Shown: positions 21,147-33,774, counted from the stretch's first letter. The stretch: 64,000 bases of DNA from Powellomyces hirtus (GCA_025526995.1 JAHLKG010000021.1:248001-312000), one strand, 5' to 3'. The notes: generated by a model not told the origin, from the sequence alone. Numbers and translations: made by a program.

Positions 21147-23268
21147 TTATTGATGTACAAGTTCTACCCGCTTCCGCCGCAAATCCGGATGCAGTCTCTC
21201 CCATTCCCTCAGGATCAGCGCATGACCCGTATCAGTAAGGAGGATTATCTGAGCAAGTCCAAACACCAGGGTGATGGCAAAGTAGAAATTGGCGTTGCCG
21301 CTGCCAGCATATACCCACAGATAGTGGAACAATGGGCCCAATATCGAGGCGAAAAAGAGGGCGTTAAAGACCAGAAACGTATTCCGCATGTCTGAAGAGC
21401 GTGAACAGTTATGTTAGCATGCAGGAAGTTTCCGCCGCGCATATAAATCGCTTACATTTGTAGAGCTCTTGATGCATGGTAAAGAAGGCTAGGTAAAGCG
21501 CGGTATCCCCCACTGATGGGTAGGATTTAAAAATGGCCATGATGGCCGTCGTGGCATATGCGACGAACAGTGGATGCTCCCTGCAATGGTAACAGACGGC
21601 TTGTGATCAACACCGCATATAGCATGAAATGAAGCGATGTCCCTTGACGTACCGGAAAACCAGAGCTATCGGAATCACAAAGATGAAGACCATGATTTGG
21701 AAGACGCAGAGGAAAAAGGGTCGGAACTGCTCGAACATTTCAATGAAGAAATACCAGAACAGTCCAATGTTCGGTGTGAGGTCCGGGACAGAAAGGCTTC
21801 ATGTGCCAGGCGAATCAGACCATTGCCCTACAATAGACTTTGAAATCGGAAAAACCAGCTACACAACTTACATGACGCCATATGTGGAAGGCAAAAAATC
21901 CCATGTGCCGACGAGAAGATACGATAACCCCAGTAAAGCCGCCAAGAAAGCCAAAAACAAAGGCAAGGCAGACTTCAGCGCCTGCATGACCTGCACAAAA
22001 TGTTTGAACGTTTGAGCATCCAAGTGTACATGGCTGGGATATGGAGTGCTGAACTTACAGGACGGGACGTCTGCGTAGACAACAGAAGAATGGCAGGGGC
22101 CATCATCATCGCTGGATAGAAGCTCAAATACGCAGCAACCGCGATAAAGAGCATGGATGCATTCCTGTTCCCTACCGATCAGATACATCAGCAACTATCG
22201 GGAAAGCTCTACTACGACGCCATCGCAGAATGCATACCTTTGATTGCGTACTGAATTCCCCCCACAATGGCAATCAGCGTAAACAGCAGCGTAGATTGCG
22301 AGAGACAGGTAATGATACTATAGGGATTCAGGAGGTACATTGCCCCAACGTCCTCCGGATGCAGTATGACGTCTACCGGCTGCGTAGGATCACTGGGTTT
22401 GAGCTGTGGCGCATTGATCGGTGCATGGGCGGAATCCCCTTGAACCAGCCTGCAGTTGTCATTGGCCAACCATGGCGGAACAATATCCTCTTCCTGGCTC
22501 GCGAAATTCACATTCTTCCGTTTGTGTACACTTTGCGAAATATCATCCGTACTCTGCAGCACATCATCATTAGAAGCGGGCTTTCGCAACCACGCAACGC
22601 TGTCCGCTGGAGTGTTTTCAGGAGACGGTATCTCAGGTTTGGGAGCTTCGACCGGGACTGTGTCAATGAGGCTGTCGTGCGATGTTGGAGCTGGCCATAT
22701 CTCAGCAATCTGCAGCTTGCGCTTATATTGTGCAATTTCAACGAGCCCGCGAGCTATTGCATAGTCCAGAGCGATGAAAAGTATAGGGATAAGGATCGGA
22801 GGTAGAAAGTTGAATATAGCGAGGAGGAGCGGCGCCTAAGGACCTGGAGTCAGAATCGAGCCCAAGTCCAATCGTCGCATTGAGAGCTCCACGTCGCACC
22901 TGATGGAAAACACCTCCTTCATATGGTGCTATCCCGTTCTGGTATAAATACAGCCCCTCCCGAACTAAGAACCACTACAGTCAGTCCAAGTCGCCATCAT
23001 GATTCCACAATCCCCATTTATACGACTGGCCATTTCCAGCCATATCTCACGTACGTCGTTTCCAGCTAGTAACGGGTGTGCTGACCTCCACTCGAAGTTG
23101 CAGAAACGAGCTCGCATTGGTGAAGAAGAAGAGAATAATTCGGAGAACAACGCCTATCCACACTGGAATTCTAACGACAGGGTCCTCCGAATTCGGCCGG
23201 CTGAGACTCTGTGCCACTGCACTCCTCGCCGCAGGCACTTTCAATTCGGCTGTGGGGTCCGCTCTCAT
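21147..23268 (-). CDS. GAB1: GPI transamidase subunit PIG-U/Gab1
   Basis: Eight exons on the minus strand: 23268-23055, 22964-22900, 22835-22238, 22171-22059, 21990-21872, 21796-21653, 21580-21456 and 21391-21147. All are in phase and give 540 residues. Family landmarks are [58 protein letters not shown] and [13 protein letters not shown]. It is a multi-pass ER membrane protein of the GPI transamidase complex, which attaches GPI anchors to proteins. The big third exon carries a hydrophilic stretch of well over 100 residues (about 130-265) between membrane segments, longer than in animal PIG-U. That explains the large size. The start ATG at 23268 is the first in frame. Confidence 0.92.
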
Positions 23269-23400
23269 TTCTGAATTCCGCACCAATCTGCAAGCTCGGC
23301 AGGTGAGGAACGTGTTCGTTTACACGTGACGTTTCCGCGTCCTGTTCATCCTGTCCAGTGCGCAGTTTGCTTTCTCGCCCGTCAATTCACGAACGAAGAA

Positions 23401-23619
23401 ATGTCTGCTCCACGACTTGTACGATACACCTCGATAATATCACCACGAGTAGATCCGATACTATCAATAGCGATTGGATTCGCCGCATATTATCTTCACG
23501 AGCGGGAAAGCCATCAAGATTCAGAAGATAAACTGATTCCACTGATTCGGAGAAAAATCGAGCGAATGCGCAACGGTGACAGTGTACCCGCCGCTACCAC
23601 CCGGGCAGACATCAGATGA
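23401..23619 (+). CDS. NCE101: Nce101-like small membrane protein
   Basis: A single exon of 72 residues, starting ATG at 23401. The core SIISPRVDPILSIAIGFAAYY fits the Nce101 pattern (Ser-Arg ... Asp-Pro followed by one membrane helix IGxxAA), then a charged Arg/Glu/Lys tail. Nce101 proteins are short single-pass proteins, named for a role in non-classical export in yeast. Their biochemical function is not settled. The gene is divergent from PIG-U with 132 bp between starts. Confidence 0.7.
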   Translation: MSAPRLVRYTSIISPRVDPILSIAIGFAAYYLHERESHQDSEDKLIPLIRRKIERMRNGDSVPAATTRADIR

Positions 23620-24056
23620 TAAAGTAGAGAAGAGCTGTCCCTGCGAGGTTCTGGATGAGACGTAACCCTGACTTTCGTGGTGGCCCTCTAATCTCAGAAC
23701 ACCGTGGGGAGCACCGGCCGGCTTCAGGCTTGACCTTAAACCGCAGCGACGAGTTATCATGAAGAGTCATGCGTTTCTGTCTCTGCATGTCGGAGATTTT
23801 GCGCAACCTGAAAGCTTGCGCCGACCGATTCTCTCGCTTTCTACCATACGTGCAAGGCATGCAACTACCCTTGGGATGGCTAGTCGATGTAGAAATTGAC
23901 AGACTAGGTCATAGACAGGAGAGATTACACCGATGATTATCAAACAGGATTTCGAAGTATACAACAAACATTATCAAGGAATTTCAATAAATAGAGTACC
24001 GAACATCATTTGGTGCGCTCCTTCGCACAATGGACTTTTACTGTAACGAAGATTGT
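23620..24056. other. Convergent intergenic region, no gene seen
   Basis: About 440 bp between NCE101 and the protease gene, both pointing inward. Only short incidental frames are present. Confidence 0.5.
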
Positions 24057-26767
24057 TCAGTTGCACTTGTCCGGAATAGTGAAGTCTTCCTTTCCTCCAC
24101 TCTTGGCTTTTACTCCAAGACCTCGTTTGGCGAATCCCTTCCAGATCTCGCAAAGGTTCTCGCCCTTGTTGTTGATCTTGTCTGCCTGCAAGATGGCGTC
24201 ACGGGCGTCGACAAAGCTCGGATGGCAAGGCTGAAGCTTCATGCCATCGACAACTAGCTGAAGCGCAAGGATGTTGCCAGCTTGCTTCGGGGCAGGCTTG
24301 GGGCGTGCGACAGTGGCGCCGGTCCGGAAGTCAATGTAATGGTCGGTGGATGGTTTTTCAGCTTTGTAGCCAGAGTTGAACCAGTCGGGATCAAAGCCGT
24401 GCTTGTCCACCAGATTCCAGTAGACCTCTGCAGGGATTGTGAGATCATTGTGGCAGTTCGATGGATTTTTACAGACATACCATAAAGAATCACAGCCCAG
24501 ACTTCTCCCTTGGCATGAACACCCCAATAGCCAGGGCGCTCCACGAAGGCATATGTCGATGGATTAGTTTCCATGTCAGTGGAATACTGTAAAGTGCGAG
24601 TGGTGAGCCTCCTGCCATCATAAATATCGTTTCTTTTGAGACTTACCAAATATTTTCGAATTCCCTGACCCCCGTTGGCATATTCTCCCATCCCGAAGTT
24701 GTCTTTACGCGTATTCTTGGCGGTAGTCCGAGTGGCCGTGGCAAAGAAGTCTCCCCATCCTTCTCCCATCCCACCGCTCTCCCCCCATCCGAGGCAGCCA
24801 ACGTTCTCAGGTCCACCGGTTAATCTGATGGAGAGTCCATGGCAATACTCGTGCATCTACACAAAACGCAAAAGTTAGGACTTGCTACCTATAAAGAGTC
24901 GAGCTCAATTCAACTCACCACAATGCCACCTTCAAGGTCACCATCGCGGAATGGTTTGGTAACGTCCCAGACATACATGCGCATACGTGGTTGTTGACCA
25001 TCCCGGGGTGTTGCAAAGTTGGCTGTGGAGTAAACTGTCATGCAATGCTTCGTAGAAATGTTCGACCAAATTTTCCATCCTTACCATTGTTGTAGCCAGA
25101 TCCATCCTGGGCATTTGCGATAACCGCATCATTGCCCTTTCCTCCCCGCTTGACGTTGTCATGCTGGAAGTTACCTGCCTTCTCGTCGAAGCCATACATA
25201 TCTAGTTCATATTAGAAAGTATCAGTAAGGATGCCCGACGCAACTCTATAAGTTGTCGAGACTCACAGAGAAGGTCGTGGATTGCATTGTTCCAATAAAA
25301 GAGATTGGTGATAGCAGCATCCACGTAAGCACTGGGGTTCTTGGTGAAGTCGATTGGGAAGTCGAACGTCAATGAACTTCCACCGTCAGGCCGGTGATTA
25401 TTGATCCAGCGTGAATTGCCCTCTGTAAATGCGCGGTCAGTGGTTTGACGTAAGTGCACAGATGTATCTCTTGCCAAATCATACCAAGGTTTTCGTGTGC
25501 GAATACATTGTTGCCAATCGTGACGGTGTGTTTGCCACCAGAGCCTTGATTGTGCCAACCTGTGTAGTCAATTTCATTTTCGCGTCAGCAATGAACGGCA
25601 GATTGACGTCAATGGGCTTCACAGTGCATCATACCCATGGGTGATGCAATGGAATGTTCCGGATCCTTCACCATGACCCGACCACCTGATTCGGGGTCGT
25701 TGGTGCCGAGCGGAAAAATATGATAAGATGCGTCCGAGACCCAATCAACGAGTTGGACAACGTTGCCTGTGACCGTATCCACGAATGCATTGTACCTAAA
25801 AGGGAGCACATACATGGTGCGTTAGCAATACGACTTTGAAGCGACTTTCAAAAGAGGGTGCCGGATCCATACCAATTGTCCCTCATTTCCACTTCCAAAT
25901 CCCAGACGAGTCGCAGTTCGCGCCCATCATTCTCTTGGATCCATTTCAACTTTGCGGGGATATCCTTGATGCTAAAAGTTGCGCCACTAACGGAAAACGA
26001 AGGAACCTGGCCAGATCCAGGAACAAATTGATCGACTGGCATTTCTCGTAGGAGAGAATCATCAATCTCCACATTGAGAAGCTTGGCGACTGCAAGGACA
26101 GCGTCGACTGGACCAAGTTTAAGCTGATTCATTACATAACTGGCACGATCTGGATTTGCTGGGATTTCGCCGGATTCCTCAGTTGCAACGAAAAGACCAT
26201 CTTGCTTGCCGCCTTGAGTGTTCAAATGCACGCTGTCTTGCGTAGCTCGGGCGAAAAACGAGTGTCCGAACGAGATGATGTCTCCAGATCGATCGACATT
26301 GATGTTTCCGACGCCATTTGTAATCTCAAATCCATCGGCGTACTGCTGCAGATAGATGTGTGTGACCCCATTGTGGTCGGACGTGTGTTCGCTGGAAACT
26401 CGCAGATCGGATAGAGGAATCCCAGCCTGTTCCGAGGCGTATCTGTATGGCCACGTTGCTAGGTTAGTGCTCAGTTCATACGGGAGACTGTCTCAGTGTA
26501 TCCGTACCTGAGTGCTCTCTGGACACGATCCTCTTCAGCAAAGTCAGACTGAGAAGTCAGGAATGAGACAATTGGAGCATCGAGGGCAACACCGTGTTGA
26601 TACTGTTGATGACCAAGGCTGGGTCCAAAATTCCCATGTGTTCTGCCAACAGTGGCAGTGCGTCTGGTGCTTTGAGAAGTAGGAAGCGAAAGTCCCACAG
26701 AAGCAGACACCGCCAGAACGGCCAAGAAGAAGATACGCTTCTTCAGCTCGGTCATCTTGTGGATCAT
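24057..26767 (-). CDS. Secreted fungalysin metalloprotease (family M36)
   Basis: Ten exons on the minus strand: 26767-26508, 26442-25873, 25795-25635, 25559-25485, 25422-25267, 25201-25085, 25022-24919, 24856-24647, 24586-24481 and 24427-24057. All are in phase and give 709 residues. Order: signal peptide ([17 protein letters not shown]), FTP propeptide region (about residues 80-270), then the catalytic domain with zinc motif HEYCH (483-487) and the third ligand Glu in GGMGEGWGD about 30 residues on. The peptidase should be made as a zymogen, secreted and self-processed. It degrades proteins such as elastin or keratin. Fungalysins are strongly expanded in some chytrids; whether that holds here cannot be seen. 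No catalytic residue is missing. Confidence 0.95.
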
Positions 26768-28203
26768 ACTAGTGGATGATAGAGCTTTGGATTAACCTCA
26801 ATATGAGTTTCAAGATCAAGCTGATGATTTTTTTCTCACCAGAAGGACGAGTACAGTAGTTTTTGAGATTATTTGAGATTATTTGAATCGGCGATGTTTA
26901 CCACACTTGGTTGACAGGACGGCGAGTGCTCGAGTGAACGGACGAACTGCGAACTTTGTTGCGTTGCAGGCGTTGGGTGGCGTTGAATCGGAACTGCTGA
27001 CCAGGTTATTACAGAATTAAGCGTAACTTTACAAAGTTCACAAAGGAAAGTCCAAGATTGATGAGGTTCTACACTAAAATTTCCAACGGTTATCGCACAA
27101 GAAACGGCTAAGAGTCAGGAGCGATGGTCTTTCCGGGAGTGGGAGAGCACGACGGTGCGTGATCGATGACGAAAATGAGGCCGGTGGGAAACTTGTCTAA
27201 ACGCTGGCGGCAGTGTGGGAAACTGCCAGTGGTTTCGCTGCTGAGTTGCCCAGGGAGACAGCCGATGGTGCAACGCTTGATTGCGCTAGATCCGAGGTTG
27301 GTGGTTGGGTTGTTTCAAACAGCAGCAGTCTTAAATATTGTGTATACTCTATGTACTTGTCGGAGACAAAGTACAGAAGCCGGGCAGGGAATAAAAATGG
27401 GTCAAACGCCGGGGGTCCAAAGATAAGGCGGGTCTATTTATACAAGATGGGATGATTGCGCAATCTTTCGATCAGTCAGACCCTCCCTGATGTGATAATA
27501 AGAAATCAGTTGACAAAAGGGAGCGGGTGACGTGCGCGCATTCCATTTTGTATCTCTCTCTCAAGGGCCCTGTTTAATAAGGTACTACTTGTCTGTATTT
27601 ATCAGTTGCTTCATTTTAAATGGCGCAATGTCTACTCAGCCTCTGTTTGGAATCTTTGGTCCCTTTGCCCTTCATTGCGTAAATTGGAATCAACAATTAC
27701 GTCCAGGAGAAAGGAGGGTGCAACTTGTCAGATGACTCACGCGCACCTCACGCGCGACCCCAGGAGTGTGGCGCAGCCACCCGTCAAACGCCCATGGCAT
27801 GTCGCGGCTGGGAAGGAATGCAGCAGCTCCTTGCATCGGCAAGAAACTCTCAATGAATTTGAAGTTTGAAGCGCAAGAAAGCATGCATATATATAGAGTT
27901 GGCATAGGCAATGATGTATGATTCGCGGAGGCAATACATTGGTTGCGGACCTATGGTCGCTATGTCTATACATATAAGATCTTTGCAACGCTGTCGTGTG
28001 AATTCCTCTAACCAAGAGATGACCAGCCCTTCGCCACAGAAACCCTGGCATGGCGATGAAGGCAAAGCTTACTGGAGAAGCTCGCAAGCCATGCTTGCGT
28101 AAACTGGCAAACAAGATGGAACATGCCCTCTCTCACCTGCCATCGCCGCAGTAGGAGATCAAATCAGCAATAAATCTCACCTGTTAGCGCATTGTTGAGT
28201 CCC
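26768..28203. other. Long intergenic region, no gene seen
   Basis: About 1.4 kb between the protease start and the chromate transporter remnant. Open frames are short and none joins to a neighbour by plausible splicing. A small direct repeat (AGATTATTTG twice) lies near 26870. It presumably includes the protease promoter. Confidence 0.5.
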
Positions 28204-29814
28204 ATGTCGCAAGATCATCTTCGCCAGCGAGCCCAGCCCTCTTATGGCGCATTGTCTGCCGACGACAAGGATCAGATGCTCTACATCCAATACCCTCACC
28301 ATCACTGGGTAGTCGACTGTGGGAGGTGACTCGGAGCTATTTTCCGCTTGCCTATATCACTTTCAATGGTCCGCCGGCCCATATCGCAATCCTGCACGAA
28401 ATGTTTGTAGTGGAAAAGAAATGGCTGAGCGAGGAAATGTTTGCAGAATTACTCGGGATCAGCTCCGCATTACCGGGACCTGCGAGCACGCAGCTTGCAT
28501 ACACGGTGGCACTGATCAGAGACGGACTGATACCTGCTATTTGGGCATTCTTCATCTGGAGGTACATAACGCCAGGGATCTAGAATATTGGTTCCTGGAC
28601 TGATTATAATATTGAGTGTAGTGTACCCGGTGGAATAATCATGACGGTGTTCGGACTACTCATTGGCGGACACAGCGAGAACAAAGCGCTCCCGCAACCA
28701 GTGCTCTTTTGCAGCGTACAATCTTAGCAACAAGATCTGTACCAGCATCGTGACAAAGATTACAAGGATAATCACGGCCGTGGCTGCTGCGCTTACGGTC
28801 ATCTTTACAACGGAACCGTGGCTCATATGATGGCGTTTGGCGGGTTAACAACGTATGGGATTCATTTGTTTACAGTTTACAGCGTGAGTTTGGTCGTCTC
28901 CACCACCCCGCAAGCGGAGAGCGGGTCAGGAAGCCATAATTGGGCGTCATATGGCTAAAGATTTGAACATGTACTTTCAAGGCCAATGACGAACAAAGCC
29001 GCATAGTCGAGTCAGACGAATCGGCGGTAGGAATATCGGTCCACGAACCACTCCTACCAAATGAAACGCCATCCAATCCTCAGTCATCGTCGCTTCTGTT
29101 GCGATTTGGGCAGTATTATTTCTCGGAGCGACTCTCGTGCGCTCGCTGGCGTCCAATCGGTATCTGCAGATCTTTGGCACATTCTACTATGTGGGATCCG
29201 TTATATTCGGTGGTGGGACTGTGGTGACTCCCCTGTTGTACAGTTATGTGGTCGAGCCGGGATGGGCCAGCAGTAGCGACTTCCTTCTTGGACTGGCCAT
29301 CATCAACACGCTACCAGGTAAATCATCGCTGATCGAGCAGGCAGGAGGGGTCCAACCACTCACATTTTCTCGTATGTGGTAAAAGGACCCAATTTCAACT
29401 TTGCCGCATTCTGCGGCGCGATATCCCTTCGATCAAAGGGCATTTTCCCGCCATGATTGGTGCGCTGCTGGCTTGGATCGGTATGTTCACTCCTGGTCTG
29501 CTCATCAAGACAGGCGTCCTTCCTCTCTGGAAACAGTATCGCGGATTCCCCACAATACAAAACGTCTTCAGAGGCGTTAACGCCGCTGCTGTGGGGCTTG
29601 TCCTTGCCGCTACATACCTCCTGTCGCAAAGAGCCATATCCATTGCTAATGGGGGTGACACAGTCGGACCATTGCCAGTTGGCAAGTATCCTCTGTATGT
29701 CGCACTTGTAGGGATCACATTTGTGACGGTGGCTTTTTGAAAGTCCCTGCGCCGTACATGATCTTTGCAGGTGGAATTGTGGGCATTCTAGATTGGTTTG
29801 TCACTGCAAGCTAG
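28204..29814 (+). pseudogene. Decaying chromate (CHR) transporter gene
   Basis: Two homologous CHR halves are recognisable. First half: FNGPPAHIAILHEMFV, LPGPASTQLAYTVALIRDG and, after a 60-nt intron (28562-28621), VPGGIIMTVFGLLIGG. The frame then hits TAG near 28733. The next similar stretch (YNLSNKICTSIVTKITRII) is in another frame, and about 15-20 expected residues are missing. A further TGA follows near 28826. Second half (from about 29090, intron 29318-29385): GSVIFGGGTVVTPLL, DFLLGLAIINTLPG, PNFNFAAF and IGMFTPGLLIKTGVLPLW are intact until a five-T run at about 29734-29738, where one more base would be needed to continue into KVPAPYMIFAGGIVG. No good start codon is in frame. Assembly error could explain the T run but hardly all lesions. 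Confidence 0.65.
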
Positions 29815-30531
29815 GAACAGATAGATGCAACGAAGAACTCCGTAATGAATTTCAGCAGCTCATCAGCAGCTGCGAACCCGCTCACGCCAGTTGCCTTAAC
29901 AAAATGACCTCCTGACCGGACATTTCGAGTCTGAGAGACGTAAGGAAGCGTGAATGTTGCTATTTGCCTCGGCAATTGGAGCTCGAAGAGGGGATTGGAC
30001 GCTGAATGATGCAAAACATGTCATGTGGCGCGGTTTGCATAACGTAAGCAGACAGTCGAACTCCGCACATGGCCTAGGCCCTTCTTCTGCATGTAATCGG
30101 AGTTGAATCATGCGTTTCCCATCATGAAAAGTGTTACTTCCAAAAATCTCCGACTACGAAAGAGGGTCTCCCCCAATTCCCCGACAGAAATCCCTCAAGG
30201 GACGAACGACAAAAAATTGGAACGTGACCGTGTTCTTGTAAAATAAAAGTCCTTGGTGTGTGGCGCTATTACGTGTTCCATTGTGTGCAATTGCTGGAAG
30301 TGTCACAGTGCCTTATCATGAGGGCAAACGGTTCGAGCTCCACTTAGGTAGGCGAGTTGTCCCGTCCTCGTTCTTTACATGAATCTTTCTGCAGAGTGCT
30401 CAACTTTTTTTTGTTTGTTAAACCCACGTTTTTCTCGTAACCGCCAGTTTTGTTTATTTGATTGCCCACGCGCAAACAATAAACAGTCGGTGCAATCGCT
30501 GCTCACTTTCCATTTGACCAACATCTCGAGA
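29815..30531. other. Intergenic region, no gene seen
   Basis: About 700 bp ahead of the Gln-rich gene. It contains only incidental frames and pyrimidine-rich tracts close to 30531 that fit a promoter. Confidence 0.5.
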
Positions 30532-31596
30532 ATGCAGACTGAGCGACAGTATGAGATAACCAGTATCACTGACCCGGTGAACATACGGTCAGCGCACGCC
30601 GGGGGAGCTGTTTTGGTAAACGTAAGTAACGCCAACTGGTTGAGGCGGTTGGTTGCATGAGAATGGCCCTGTTACGCAAAGTACGCAACTGCAATATACT
30701 AACGCTCTTCTTTCACGCAGCGGTATGAGCCCCGTGCGACGTACGAGCTCCCGCTATACCATCCTCTGGTGGAGGAGCAGCCACAGGAAGTTTACTACCA
30801 GGAGCCATTTCTCCTGCAGCAACTACCATCGCCGGATGATCACCTCCCCATCCTCGACGACGAGCTACAGCAGTACTATCAATTTCAGTATTCTCAGATG
30901 CAGCATCAGTATATCTCCCAACAGCTCCACCAACCGCAGTTGAGCTTTACCTCCGTTCCCGCAACCCTTAACATCACCAATGGACCGGTCTATGGAACAA
31001 GCCCTTTGGATACCCAACCCGTGATAAAGGCAAAATCTTCGAGAAAGACGCACGGAAAATCACACGCCTTAGCACGATCAAACGTTCACCCATACGCAAA
31101 GCTTCCGTCTGCAGTTAGAAAGGAACAGAAGAAACGGGGAGCAGCAACAGCGGCAGTCGGTGCCAGCTCGTCGGCAGTCGCAGGGCCTTCAAGTACTTAT
31201 CCATCGAGCGTATATGACTACCACTGGGACCAGCGAATCACCGGTCCAGCCGATAAGACGATGGGACTCACAGACAAACAGCGAACAGCGATTAATCTCG
31301 CTGTCGTGAAAAGACGAATTCGGGCAAAAATGATTGCACAAGGCAAGCTAAGCACGGGGGAGCCCGAGGCCTCACTGTCTCCCCAAGACATGCACCAGCC
31401 GCGCGCCATCCTCAACAACAATGCTGTCATGTTCCACGACCTGCACCATCAGCACCAGCAACACCAAATGATGCTTCAGAAGCAGGCGGAGGAGCAGCAA
31501 GCGGCGCTTTTCCTGCAACATATTCTCAATGAAGAGCAGAGGAGACAGGCTTACGAAGATGTGAAAGACATCGACCTTTCCCTTCAAGATAATTGA
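30532..31596 (+). CDS. Gln/His-rich hypothetical protein
   Basis: Two exons, 30532-30621 and 30721-31596, flank an intron with GTAAGT donor, an ATACTAACG branch site and CACGCAG acceptor. The phase-0 join gives 321 residues. Polar, Gln-, Tyr- and His-rich stretches (PLVEEQPQEVYYQE; HHQHQQHQMMLQKQAEEQQ) surround a basic middle and one ordered-looking helix (GLTDKQRTAINLAVVKRRIR). The composition is typical of transcription or RNA-associated regulators with prion-like tracts. That is only a resemblance, and no domain is recognised. The strong splice signals make it a credible gene. Confidence 0.7.
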
Positions 31597-31624
31597 CGGC
31601 GGGGAGCGTCGAACAGTTAGAAGT

Positions 31625-31786
31625 CGACTTGTTCCTCTGTTCTCAGCGAATCCTTTTGGGATCTGATCGCGCTGGAAAAGGGGTGGAATAGCGGGGCTCA
31701 GAGAGCGACTTGTTCCTCTGTTCTCAGCGAATCCTTTTGGGATCTGATCGCGCTGGAAAAGGGGTGGAATAGCGGGGCTCAGAGAG
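31625..31786. repeat. Perfect 81-bp tandem duplication
   Basis: Two identical adjacent 81-bp copies, 31625-31705 and 31706-31786, just after the stop of the Gln-rich gene. Units begin CGACTTGTTCC and end GGCTCAGAGAG. Perfect identity indicates a recent duplication, or an assembly artefact. Confidence 0.9.
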
Positions 31787-32581
31787 CAGTCCAATAGTTA
31801 GTAATTTGTCGTATAGTTGAGGACACTGCTTGTGGGTCACTGTATTTAGATCTAATGTTAGGCATTTTGTCTCACTGACCGTTTGACTGGCCTCGCAAAA
31901 AGGGAAGAGCGCAAGAGGTTTACGTCAGCTATATGGTCAATCTTCCAAGGTGACAGGTGGTTCGCTACTTATGGCTGGGCAGGACAAACCGGACTACTCC
32001 TTCGTCCAGGTTTGTATGTTCATCAGTGGCCTTGCTCTGTCTTATTCAACTTTACAACCGCAAATCTACAAATATCTATGGGCCGTCCTCCGTTAATTGC
32101 ACAAACGATGTGATGTGTCAGCAATTACGTGGAACTCCGCTCATCGAGATTTTCTGAAGGGTCCATCGAAGCTGCAGTTTTAGTCCCGAGTTATGCAACC
32201 AGTCAAGATGTATCAGGAAGCAGATGCATTGCACGGTGACGGCGAGAAGCACAGTGCGTCCGGGCGGGAAATAAAGCCTTCTGTCCAATGAAAAGTTAAA
32301 TGAAAGAACGAAAAAAGTATTTGTAGATTCTCCGATCGTTGACCCGCATCTTTAATGCGGAGCTGGTTTTGCGGATTCATTTGCCAAACTTGTCCGACCG
32401 TCAATGACAGCATGTAATAGAAGTGTACTAGTTTTACTGTGTCGTTACTGTCCACATTCTACTCAAGACAGGGTTTGTAGCAATCATTATCTTGTATCAA
32501 CGTGCACCTCCCCTTCCGCCATTTATCAAACAAAGTGCGGGGGAGGGTCACATAGTCAATCTTACCGATCGCATCTGGACA
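31787..32581. other. Intergenic region, no gene seen
   Basis: About 800 bp between the 81-bp repeat and the F-box gene. It has short frames only. Confidence 0.45.
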
Positions 32582-33537
32582 ATGCCCGATTTACCCGCCA
32601 CTGTCTTGCCGCACGAAGTCTGGCTCAAAATCCTCCATCGTTTACCAGGCCACGTACTCGCGCTGACACGACTGGTCGCACGTTCCTGGCGGATTCGGGC
32701 GGACGATCCAATTCTATGGCGCGCTTTGTGCTGGAACGCTGGCATTGACACTTCACGCTATGTCGTGAAGCGCTGCGGCGGGGACGACGACGATGGTGGG
32801 TAAGTACTGTACGCGTTTTCCTTTTCCGAATACGCATAGCAACAATGATTTGTTTCCGCTGTATGTTAGCCCCTCTCTCATTATTGACTGGCCCGCGACA
32901 TTCGCGGCTCACATAATGCGAGAACGCAACCGCGCCAAACGGTTCTGGGCAAGCCATCATGACTGCATCGTGTCCCCGACCTCTACGGCGTTGACGGTCG
33001 ACCCTGCCCTGCGTCGCATCATGGTTCTTGTTCCTCCTGCGCCTTGTCAGCAATGCATAGTTGAGCGCGCTGTTTGGACGGACCTTGGATGGGGTGTTGA
33101 CGAAGGTAAATATATGCGAGAAATCTCTGGCTCTTGACGAAATAACATGTGGGGACTTATGCTGTCCTCCTTTTCGTCTCAAAGTCGACATTCCGGTTCC
33201 GTGGCTCCTAGCATCATCGCCACCTGATCCGCCAGCAGCATCCTCATCAATTCACAGCGTCCCACCTCGGCCCTTACTGTCCCGTGCCTCGGCTCTCATG
33301 CACACGCTCACATCTGGCTGCGATCTGGCTGCGGGATTGAAGGACTTTGTCCCGCGGTTCCAAGTAATGAACAAGCATGAATGGATGAGTGATTATGGAT
33401 TCGGTGGCACGTTAGGAAACCTGGGATCGGCTTTATCCGTCTCGCCTCCGGTTTTAGGGTTCTCAGACCTTGGTCGTGCGTTCTCTCAAATTCGGGTAGG
33501 GTCTGGGGATCAGATCGTTCCCTTCGAAGGAGTATGA
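32582..33537 (+). CDS. F-box protein
   Basis: Three exons, 32582-32799, 32870-33105 and 33185-33537, in phase, give 268 residues. The N-terminus is an F-box: LPHEVWLKILHRLPG, then hydrophobic spacing through LVARSWRIRADDPILW and WRALCW. This is the Skp1-binding helix set of SCF ubiquitin ligases. The remaining 200 residues have no leucine-rich, WD40 or Kelch repeats that I can see, so the substrate is unknown. The frame is open for 30 codons before the chosen ATG, but the F-box begins right after it. An upstream start is possible. Confidence 0.8.
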
Positions 33538-33774
33538 GATGGACTGATGCAGCATAGAAAGATAAATGCATGCCTTCTGATACGCTTGAACGGAGACAAT
33601 GATTCAGCTTTTCTCTACATGATAAGATACCACCACGCGATTTGACAGCGTGCTTGTGGCGCAGTGGCGCTTGTGGCTATGCACTTCATTGATCACAGGA
33701 TTGACAGGATGCCTTCATTCGCATACACTTCCCTCATTCCCAGAGGCTGCGTGGTAGATAAATTCCGGCTATCA

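Noticed and set aside
31372..31794. Minus-strand frame with a perfect internal repeat of 27 residues
   Set aside because: The repetition comes from the 81-bp DNA duplication, and the frame is antisense to the Gln-rich coding exon.
33655..33730. tRNA-like A-box (TGGCGCAGTGG)
   Set aside because: No matching B-box (GGTTCGAxTCC) or cloverleaf pairing follows, and the stretch lies just before the sugar kinase start.
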